In this document: piece by piece, positions 57,836 to 64,000 of the stretch
How positions within the stretch are numbered: position 1 is the first letter of the stretch
How the letters are laid out: the number at the start of each line of letters is the position of its first letter
From: Myxococcus qinghaiensis
GTDB taxonomy: Bacteria > Myxococcota > Myxococcia > Myxococcales > Myxococcaceae
NCBI RefSeq assembly: GCF_024198215.1
Contig: NZ_JAKCFA010000016.1
Span: 1 to 64,000 of the forward strand
Reading direction: 5' to 3'
Length of the DNA: 64,000 nucleotides
Notes under the pieces: model-generated
Told to the model about the DNA's origin: nothing
What the model saw: only the letters and a program-made list of their open reading frames with translations
The model's database searches: none
Translations under genes and position numbers: made by a program

Positions 57836-58755
57836 CGCGGGCAGGCCTCGCGCGAGTCCTGGAGGCGGAGCGCGAGCGGGAGCGGGGCACGAAGCTGGAG
57901 GTGCTCGCCCGTGCGAGGGTGCTGGAAGGCGAGTGACTCCGCATGCAGCAGGTAGCCGCCGTCCCCGGGCAGCCCGGGGTTCTCCGCCAGGGGCAGTCCT
58001 CCCGCGGCGAAGAGCGGGTCTCCCACGAGCGGGTGGCCGATGAAGGCGAGGTGGATGCGAATCTGCTCGGAGCGTCCCGTGTGGATGTCCACCTCGAAGA
58101 GGGTGTGCTCGGTGCGTCGCTCCAGCACCCGGGCCGTGCTGTGTGAGGGCTTTCCTCGCGCACTGGCGCCATGCACCTCACCCAGCAGCGGATGGGGCAC
58201 CAGGCCGATGGGCGCGCGGATGTCGTAGTCATCCTGGGCGGCGAGTCCCTGGGCGAGCGCGCGGTAGCGCTTGTGTACACGGCCCTCGCGCCAGTCGCTC
58301 GCCAGTCGCGCGGCGGCGTCGCGGGTGCGGGTGAAGAGCACCAGGCCCGACGTCGCGCGTCCCAGCCGGTGCATGGGGACGGCCTCGGGCCACCTGGCCT
58401 GGACGAAGGAGAGCAGGGTGTTCTTGAGGAAGCCTCCCGAGGGCAGGGTCGGCAGTCCGCTCGGCTTCACCACGACGACCAGCTCCGCGTCCTCGAACAC
58501 GAGGTCGAAGGACTGAGGCGTGTCCGCCTCCTCCCACGGTGGGCGGTGCCAGCACAGCCACTGCCCCGGCTTCAGCGGTTCCGAGCCATCGGCCGTAGCG
58601 TCGTCGAGCGTCACCTCGCCCCGCGCGAAGCGCGCCCGCCATTCCTCCTCCGAGGAGTGGCGATACTTGTCCGTCATGTGAGCGAGCGCGCTGCTGCCAG
58701 GTCGGGTCCCGAGCTTCTCGCGGTACACATAGCCATCATTGAGCAGCACCCGCAC
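57817..58755 (-). CDS. RluA-family pseudouridine synthase-like protein with HRLG motif
   Basis: A 312-residue protein. The family core is clear: 'VVVVKPSGLPTLPSGGFLKN', 'VPMHRLGRATSGLVLFTR', 'KRYRALAQGL', 'FEVDIHTGRSEQIRIHLAFI', 'GHPLVGDPLF'. RluA enzymes use Asp in HRLD as the nucleophile; here the motif is His129-Arg-Leu-Gly132, so the nucleophile is missing at its usual place. The N-terminal ~90 residues are a separate domain also found in this subgroup. It may be inactive, bind RNA, or represent a subgroup with altered chemistry. Confidence 0.88.
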   Translation of the reverse strand: MRVLLNDGYVYREKLGTRPGSSALAHMTDKYRHSSEEEWRARFARGEVTLDDATADGSEPLKPGQWLCWHRPPWEEADTPQSFDLVFEDAELVVVVKPSGLPTLPSGGFLKNTLLSFVQARWPEAVPMHRLGRATSGLVLFTRTRDAAARLASDWREGRVHKRYRALAQGLAAQDDYDIRAPIGLVPHPLLGEVHGASARGKPSHSTARVLERRTEHTLFEVDIHTGRSEQIRIHLAFIGHPLVGDPLFAAGGLPLAENPGLPGDGGYLLHAESLAFQHPRTGEHLQLRAPLPLALRLQDSREACPRQEPVG

Positions 58756-58917
58756 ACCCTACACCTCACGGGCTCGTGGAGGGAGGCGCGCCGCTGGGCT
58801 CACGGAGCCCTGTGGGGTTTGGCATCGCGCCGGGCGGTGCGTCGCTCGTAGGCCCGAATCCCAGCCCATGGTGCCATCCGCGAGCCTGGGCCCCAGGTTC
58901 GTTGAAGGAGGATTCCC

Positions 58918-59457
58918 ATGGCTCGTTCCGTCAAACAGCCTGACGCGCCCTTGCCCCCCGGCACGCCCGCGCCACCCATCGATGTTCCGGTGTCTCCGGA
59001 CCAGAGGCTCTCTCTCGAGCAGTTCCGCGGTGCTCCGCTGGTGCTGGTGTTCTACCCAGCCGACTGGAGCCCCGTGTGCAGCGACGAACTGGCGCTCTTC
59101 AACGAACTGCTGCCGGAGTTCGAGCGCCTGGGCGCGAAGGTGGTCGGCGTTTCCTGCGACGGCGTGTGGTGCCACCAGGCCTTCGCTCGTGAGCGCGGGC
59201 TCCACATGCCGCTCGCCTCTGACTTCCATCCCAAGGCCGCGCTGTCGCGCGCCTACCACGCCTACCGGGAAGAGGACGGCGTCTGCGAGCGCGCCCTCTT
59301 CGTCATCGACCCCGAAGGAAAGATTTTCTGGAGCTACGTCTCGCCCATGGAGGTCAATCCCGGAGCGGACGGAGTGCTGGATGCACTGGAGCGCCTCACC
59401 GGCACGTTCAGCTCCGACGCCGCCGCAGGCCAGCCCCAGCAGGAGGCGAGTCCATGA
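58918..59457 (+). CDS. Peroxiredoxin (AhpC/TSA family)
   Basis: A 179-residue thiol peroxidase. 'LVLVFYPADWSPVCSDELAL' carries the peroxidatic Cys; the second Cys in 'GVSCDGVWCHQAFARERG' may be resolving. The pattern fits the AhpE/BCP-like branch. A GGAGGA site precedes the ATG. It is translationally coupled to the DsbA-like gene (ATGA at 59454-59457), suggesting that the thioredoxin-fold partner reduces it or both meet oxidative stress. Confidence 0.93.
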   Translation: MARSVKQPDAPLPPGTPAPPIDVPVSPDQRLSLEQFRGAPLVLVFYPADWSPVCSDELALFNELLPEFERLGAKVVGVSCDGVWCHQAFARERGLHMPLASDFHPKAALSRAYHAYREEDGVCERALFVIDPEGKIFWSYVSPMEVNPGADGVLDALERLTGTFSSDAAAGQPQQEASP

Positions 59458-59996
59458 GCAGGCTGCGAATTCCCGTGGGTTCCCAGGACCACCTCATCGG
59501 TCCCCCGACGGCACGACTGACGCTCGTGGAGTACGGCGACTTCCAGTGCCCCTACTGTGGCGAGGCCTACTGGGAGGTGAACAAGGTGCTGGCCGCGATG
59601 GGCGACCAGCTGCGCTACGTCTTCCGTCACTTCCCCCTCACGGAGGCACACCCCTTCGCGATGCAGGCCGCCGAGGCCGCCGAGGCCGCGGACGCTCAAG
59701 GCCAGTTCTGGGAGATGCACCGGCTGCTCTACGAGAATCAGCAGGCGCTCGACGCCGAGTCGCTGCTGGCCTACGCGCGGACGTTGGACCTCGACATGGG
59801 GCGCTTCGCCAGGGACCTCTCCGAGCACCGCTTCCTCGAACGCATCCGCCGGGACTTCATGGGCGGGGTGCGCAGCGGCGTCAGCGGCACCCCCGGCTTC
59901 TTCATCAACGGGGAGAGCTACGTGGGTGACTTCAGTGCGCCCGCGCTCCTCTCCGTCCTCCAGGGCGGTGACGCCGGCGTGCCCGAATACTCCTGA
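59454..59996 (+). CDS. DsbA-like thioredoxin-fold protein
   Basis: A 180-residue thioredoxin-fold protein with redox motif CPYC in 'LVEYGDFQCPYCGEAYWEVN', cis-Pro in 'GVSGTPGFFINGESYVG', and the helical insert typical of DsbA/FrnE-type proteins (thioredoxin_4). No signal peptide, so cytoplasmic. Overlaps the peroxiredoxin gene by 4 bp and likely serves with it. Confidence 0.92.
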   Translation: MSRLRIPVGSQDHLIGPPTARLTLVEYGDFQCPYCGEAYWEVNKVLAAMGDQLRYVFRHFPLTEAHPFAMQAAEAAEAADAQGQFWEMHRLLYENQQALDAESLLAYARTLDLDMGRFARDLSEHRFLERIRRDFMGGVRSGVSGTPGFFINGESYVGDFSAPALLSVLQGGDAGVPEYS

Positions 59997-60211
59997 GCCA
60001 CGAACCGAAGCCCTCGGAGCCCTCGCCGCACGCCAGGGTTTCGGGGGCTCGAGTCCGTGCGGCTCATGACTGAACGATGACGCTCTCATGGCGGCGGACA
60101 CGCCTTCGCGCGCGGGTGCCTGCGTACCTTGGCGGTCGGGTGCTCCCACCCGTTGTCACCCCTGGGGGCCTTCGTGGCCCCGCGCGCGAGGAGGCGCGTC
60201 TCCCACCCGCC

Positions 60212-60895
60212 ATGCAATTCACCCTCCCAGGTCTGTGGGCCCACATGGGCCTCTTCGCCAGGCTCATCGTCATCGCGATGGGCGTCATGTCGATGCTGTC
60301 CCTCATCATCGTCGCCGAGCGCGCGCTGGTCTTCCGTGCGTCCCGCCGGCACTCCCGCAAGTTCGCCTCGGAGATGGGAGCACTGCTCGTGAAGGGTGAC
60401 TTCGACTCCGCCTCCCAGGGAAAGCCAGGCGCGGACGTGGGCTACCTGGGCCGGACCATCCGCGCGGGGCTGACGGCCTACCGCATCTCCTCGGACGACA
60501 GCCGCGACGAGGTCATGGAGTCGGTGGCGCGCAGCCTGGAGCGTCAGGCGCAGCGCGAGGTCCAGAGCCTCAAGCGCGGCCTGGGCCATCTGGCCACCGT
60601 GGCCTCCACCGCTCCCTTCATTGGACTGCTCGGCACGACGATGGGCATCGTCTCCTCGTTCGAGCAGATGGGCGCGACGGGGACGAGCGGTCTGGGCACC
60701 ATCTCCACGGGCATCTCCGAGGCGCTGGTCACCACGGCCTTCGGACTGCTCGTCGCCATCCCCGCGGTGATGGGCTACAACTCCTTGCAGGGTTGGGTGG
60801 ACGCCCGCGCGGTGGACCTCGCCGAGGCAAGCAACGAGTTCCTTGACGTGGCGGCTCGGGCCCTCAAGCGCGCACGCGCCTCCGGGGTGGCGTGA
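60212..60895 (+). CDS. MotA/TolQ/ExbB-family proton channel protein
   Basis: A 227-residue inner-membrane protein with three predicted helices: 'LIVIAMGVMSMLSLIIVAER', 'LATVASTAPFIGLLGTTMGI', and 'ALVTTAFGLLVAIPAVMGYN'. The 'APFIGLLGTTMGIVSSFEQM' segment is the family signature. Such proteins form pentamers around ExbD/TolR dimers to use proton force. No ExbD/TolR gene follows; the next gene is on the other strand, so the partner must be encoded elsewhere. Confidence 0.92.
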   Translation: MQFTLPGLWAHMGLFARLIVIAMGVMSMLSLIIVAERALVFRASRRHSRKFASEMGALLVKGDFDSASQGKPGADVGYLGRTIRAGLTAYRISSDDSRDEVMESVARSLERQAQREVQSLKRGLGHLATVASTAPFIGLLGTTMGIVSSFEQMGATGTSGLGTISTGISEALVTTAFGLLVAIPAVMGYNSLQGWVDARAVDLAEASNEFLDVAARALKRARASGVA

Positions 60896-60907
60896 GGCAC
60901 GCAGCGC

Positions 60908-61939
60908 CTACTCGGCGATGAGCAGCACCTCGCGGCTCGTCTGGTTCGTGGAGAGCGCGTACTGGTAGTCCCGCGCTCTCACCGTGACTCTGCGCTTGTG
61001 GCGCTGGAGCAGCCGCTTCAGCTCCTCGATGGAGGGGACTCCATCCGAGCGATAGGACACGACAAGGATGCTGTCCTTCCATCGCTCGAACACCGCCTCG
61101 AAGGCGGAGGCGATGCGCCCAGGCTGGGTCCACGGCGTCTCCACGCGACGGTAGGGTTTGTGTTTGTAGCGGGCATCGAACCGCTTCGGCCAATCCCTGT
61201 ACTCGGTCAGCCCTTCCAGGAAGTGATAGAAGCCCAGATAGTCCACGCCGACGCCCTTGGCTGAGACATAGGGCGGGTCGAGATACGCCAGGTCCGCCTT
61301 GCCTTCCAGGAGCGCCGCGTCCGCGCACGTCGCGAGGTTCGCCCGGCCGTTGTCGAAGACGGCGTCGCTCGCGACAGCGGCTTGCTTCGCCAGGTGGTCC
61401 GCGAAGGGCCTGTCCCACGTCGCCTTGTTGCCGAAGGAGCGCTCGACGGTCGCCTCTCGCATGTAGAGGTTGGCCCGGTGGAAGAGGTTGTACGGCCGCT
61501 TCGCGATGCAGGACTGGAACACCGCGTGGTACGCGAGCGCTTGCCGGTAGTCCTCCGTCAGCTCCGCCAGGTTCTGCGCCAGGACATCGAGGAGCTGGTT
61601 CTCCTCGTCCGGGTAGTAGATGCCGCCGAAGGTCCTCGCGATGAAGTCCTCGTAGGGCTGCTTCCGTCGAACGAGCAGGGACGCCACGTCTTCGGGCGCC
61701 AGGCGCGTCGAGGGGTTCTCGATGAGCGCCCTGCCGATGAGGTGATTGGAGCGAAGGCAGTCGTTGTAGTGGACCTGCTTGCCATGCACCTTGAAGAGAT
61801 AGGAGACCGAGCCCGTGCCGCCGAAGAGGTCGACCACGGAGTCGAACTCCAGGGACTCAAGCTGCTCCCAGAGCCAACCCAGGACCTTGAGCTTGCTGCC
61901 CTGGTACCGGGTCGCCGGGAAGTTCTCGATGCCGGTCAA
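60908..61939 (-). CDS. D12-class adenine-N6 DNA methyltransferase
   Basis: A 343-residue Dam-like enzyme. SAM motif I is 'VVDLFGGTGSVSYLFKVHGK'; the catalytic DPPY is in 'ADLAYLDPPYVSAKGVGVDY'; the N-terminal 'PATRYQGSKLKVLGWLWEQL' is the usual D12 start. TTG at 61939 is chosen: GGAGGGAGG precedes it, and it overlaps the upstream stop (TTGA). No restriction enzyme gene is adjacent, so it looks like a solitary or phage-derived methyltransferase. Recognition site cannot be told. Confidence 0.9.
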   Translation of the reverse strand: MTGIENFPATRYQGSKLKVLGWLWEQLESLEFDSVVDLFGGTGSVSYLFKVHGKQVHYNDCLRSNHLIGRALIENPSTRLAPEDVASLLVRRKQPYEDFIARTFGGIYYPDEENQLLDVLAQNLAELTEDYRQALAYHAVFQSCIAKRPYNLFHRANLYMREATVERSFGNKATWDRPFADHLAKQAAVASDAVFDNGRANLATCADAALLEGKADLAYLDPPYVSAKGVGVDYLGFYHFLEGLTEYRDWPKRFDARYKHKPYRRVETPWTQPGRIASAFEAVFERWKDSILVVSYRSDGVPSIEELKRLLQRHKRRVTVRARDYQYALSTNQTSREVLLIAE

Positions 61940-63525
61940 CCTCCCTCCACCGGGGCGGGCCTGGACGGCTCCGTGGGGGGGAGCTGGTTCGCGGGAGCGA
62001 TGGCGGGCTCGGACTCCGTGGCCTCCGGCGGCTCGTGTCCGCGCAGGGCGATGGCGGGCAGGGAGACGGACAGCGTGCCCACGTCCAGGAGCCCGTGGAA
62101 CCCCTCGTCGTCCGGTGACGGAAGCATGCGGATTCCAGGCGGCGTCCCGGGAGGAATCGCGACCTGGGGGCCGGGCGTGAGGCCCATGACGTCGCAGAGC
62201 ATCTCCCCATCCTGCTCCAGGTCGCAGCCCCACCGCCGGCCCTGCGCGTAGCCCACCTCCAGGACCTTCAAGTCCCGGGCGTTCTCGAGCAGGTGCTTGG
62301 ACATGGGGACGAAGTCGTCGCGCCAGTCCGCTTCACCCAGGCGCGTGTGCGCATTGCCGGCGAGCACCAGGAACACGTCCTTCGGCCGCGAGGCGCGCGG
62401 GTTCAACACCTTGCGAGCCATGTGGGCATCGCGCGCCTTCCCATGATTCATGTCCGTGTCCATGGCCACCACGGAGACGGAGTGGCCAGCGGCACGCAGC
62501 GCGCGGGCCCGGTCGATGAGGTCCATCACCGCGCGGCTGCCTCGGCCGTCCTGCTGCAGCTTGCGCCAGAAGTTCCCCTGCAGCAGCGCATCCTGGTCCG
62601 CGGGCTTCCCGGCGCTGGAGAGATAGGTGTTGATGCGCTCCTGCTCCTTCTCCGGAATGGCGAGCGCCAGCGTGACGCCGTGCCCCGTCTGGGCGGCCTC
62701 GCACGCCAGGTCTCCCACGGTGGTGGGAATCTCGCGCGTGCCGAGCTGCTCTCCGATGAGCAACGTCAGCCCTGGCTTCAACAGCGCCTGGAAGCCCTGG
62801 ACCTTCTGGGCGCAGGGCTCCTGCACCTCCTGCTTCCAGCGCTTGAGGTAGAAGGCCGGGTCCCTGGCGAAGGAGTCGTCGCGCGCGAGGCGCAGCGAGC
62901 CGGTGAGCGTCTCCAGCGAGGGGCGCGACTCCAGGCGCAGGGTGAGGGCCTGCTCCAGCTCCAAATCACGAGTGCCCTGGACGGCGCCGTCCATCTCCAT
63001 CCAAGGCGCGTTGTCCCGCTCGCGCTGGGCCAGCTCCACGGGGGCGCCTCGCCTCACGAAGCTCTGCTCGAAGCGCTCCATCAACATGAAGCGCGAGTTC
63101 AATTCCCCCGAGGCCTCGGGCTTGATTTCGACGTCGTTGGCGAAGGACACGCGCTTCATGCGGAAGATGCGGATGACGGAGGCGCGCTCGGAGATCAGCT
63201 CGCCGGCCACCAGATAGCGTGTGGCGTCACCGTCGCTCTGCCAGCCCCAGGAGCTGTTGCCAATCTGCGCCGTCCTCCACTCGGTCAGCAGATATTTCGG
63301 GTCCTCGAGCGGCTTGAGCACCCAGCCCTTCTCCGTCATGAGCTTGGTGGCCTCGGCCAGGGCCTTCTCCACGGGCAGCATGAAGATGTGCTCGTAGCGG
63401 GGAGTCTCCGGTGCGGGGGACGCGGGAGGTGGAGCCGGGGCTTGCGCCACCGCGTCCTCCGGGGGCCGGGCGGCTGTCGCACAACCGACGAGGAACACAG
63501 CGAGACCGACCAGTGCTCGACGCAT
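61936..63525 (-). CDS. Lipoprotein with ChaN/EreA-like domain
   Basis: A 529-residue lipoprotein; ATG at 63525 gives the signal 'ALVGLAVFLVGCATAARPPE'. After a Pro/Ala linker, an N-terminal ~170-residue beta-rich domain begins with 'HIFMLPVEKALAEATKLMTE'. Residues ~255-480 contain 'GLTLLIGEQLGTREIPTTVG', 'GVTLALAIPEKEQERINTYL', 'SVSVVAMDTDMNHGKARDAH', 'VFLVLAGNAHTRLG', like the haem-binding ChaN/EreA-type fold. Substrate unknown. It overlaps the methyltransferase gene by TTGA, so both are on one transcript. Confidence 0.78.
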   Translation of the reverse strand: MRRALVGLAVFLVGCATAARPPEDAVAQAPAPPPASPAPETPRYEHIFMLPVEKALAEATKLMTEKGWVLKPLEDPKYLLTEWRTAQIGNSSWGWQSDGDATRYLVAGELISERASVIRIFRMKRVSFANDVEIKPEASGELNSRFMLMERFEQSFVRRGAPVELAQRERDNAPWMEMDGAVQGTRDLELEQALTLRLESRPSLETLTGSLRLARDDSFARDPAFYLKRWKQEVQEPCAQKVQGFQALLKPGLTLLIGEQLGTREIPTTVGDLACEAAQTGHGVTLALAIPEKEQERINTYLSSAGKPADQDALLQGNFWRKLQQDGRGSRAVMDLIDRARALRAAGHSVSVVAMDTDMNHGKARDAHMARKVLNPRASRPKDVFLVLAGNAHTRLGEADWRDDFVPMSKHLLENARDLKVLEVGYAQGRRWGCDLEQDGEMLCDVMGLTPGPQVAIPPGTPPGIRMLPSPDDEGFHGLLDVGTLSVSLPAIALRGHEPPEATESEPAIAPANQLPPTEPSRPAPVEGG

Positions 63526-63744
63526 CGAAGAGCTCTCTTCCCGCGAGGTCCGACAAGGGGGCTGGAACGCTCGACGGCCCGAAGAATATCGCGAGGGACC
63601 AGCGAACGCATGCCCGGCATGCCGGTCCACGGTGAGGTGCCGGACGACTCGCCGCTGTCGCTCCCATGCCCGGTGACGGGTCGTGCGGACGAGCTGGTGG
63701 GTCGTTATGCAGACGCCCTACTTTCAGGTCAGGAGGAAGTGTCC

Positions 63745-64000
63745 ATGAGCGGAACCTCGTCACGACCCGCCGAGCAGAGCGGAACCTTCAAGCTGGGCGG
63801 CGACCTGCCCATCCATCGCCTGGGCTACGGCGCCATGCAGCTCACCGGCCCCGGCATCTGGGGCCCTCCCAAGGACAGGGCGGAGGCCGTGCGCGTCCTG
63901 CGCCGCGCCGTGGAGCTGGGGGTGGACTTCATCGACACCGCCGACTCCTACGGCCCCTACGTCAGCGAGGAGATCATCGCCGAGGCCCTGCACCCCTACG
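63745..64000 (+). CDS. Aldo/keto reductase, 3'-truncated by the window
   Basis: The first 85 residues of an aldo/keto reductase, after a perfect AGGAGG. 'LPIHRLGYGAMQLTGPGIWG' opens the barrel, and 'LGVDFIDTADSYGPYVSEE' holds the catalytic Asp and Tyr. The type resembles bacterial YeaE/AKR13-like oxidoreductases. The rest lies beyond 64000. Divergent from the ChaN-like gene with 219 bp between. Confidence 0.9.
   Translation, partial: MSGTSSRPAEQSGTFKLGGDLPIHRLGYGAMQLTGPGIWGPPKDRAEAVRVLRRAVELGVDFIDTADSYGPYVSEEIIAEALHPY

Overview
The window is GC-rich, densely coded DNA with many secreted lipoproteins, a large RHS protein, Imm11/Imm49-type immunity genes, eCIS-core (DUF4157) proteins and TIGR02996-type domains. 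This combination suggests a myxobacterium of the Myxococcaceae (Myxococcus, Corallococcus or Pyxidicoccus type). That placement is inferred from gene content; no rRNA or tRNA gene was seen.

Layout. 1-6.9 kb: the 3' end of a tandem-repeat PPC-domain protein, translationally coupled to an 1835-residue RHS lipoprotein with a Cys-rich variable tip, then a DUF6843-like protein. 7.3-8.9 kb: a decayed IS3-family element sitting inside remnants of another IS3 transposase. 9-22.3 kb: a run of secreted and lipid-anchored proteins (Tat-exported M23-like protein, trypsin-like protease, Cys-rich zincin-like protein, a doubly broken DNRLRE/propeller gene) ending with a TIGR02996 protein. 22.4-24.1 kb: a divergent LysR/PNPOx-like pair. 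24.1-28.7 kb: a DUF4157 protein with a C-terminal OTU-like protease domain, next to Imm49 and Imm11 genes. 29.4-33.1 kb: a convergent regulatory-domain lipoprotein and a secreted HEWGH metalloprotease. 33.4-35.4 kb: small hypothetical genes and a possible uracil-DNA-glycosylase-like protein.

35.5-43.4 kb: a compact RiPP locus. It has a 64-residue precursor with a class I lanthipeptide-like leader ending in Gly-Gly and a core without cysteine, a full-length LanB-type dehydratase, an HlyD-like adaptor, a C39-peptidase ABC exporter and a second adaptor. No LanC cyclase gene was seen. The dehydratase would modify Ser/Thr in the core, and the exporter would cut after Gly-Gly and export it.

43.6-46.3 kb: a second DUF4157 protein, with SH3 and LysM-like modules and a C-terminal JAMM-like motif, followed by a candidate immunity gene. 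46.4-50.1 kb: a DNRLRE lipoprotein with a fungal-type CBM1 tail, a deleted paralogue of the 9-kb lipoprotein gene, and an S41-like peptidase. 50.2-52.0 kb: an SDR/SMR/TetR operon with twin mirrored operators. 52.6-54.6 kb: a membrane pyrophosphatase. 54.9-64 kb: mostly housekeeping or accessory genes (SDR lacking YxxxK, methyltransferase, RluA-like protein with an altered catalytic motif, peroxiredoxin/DsbA-like pair, orphan ExbB/TolQ, D12-class adenine methyltransferase coupled to a lipoprotein, and a truncated aldo/keto reductase).

The most interesting systems are the cysteine-free dehydratase RiPP locus and the two DUF4157 proteins that end in different deubiquitinase-like protease folds.
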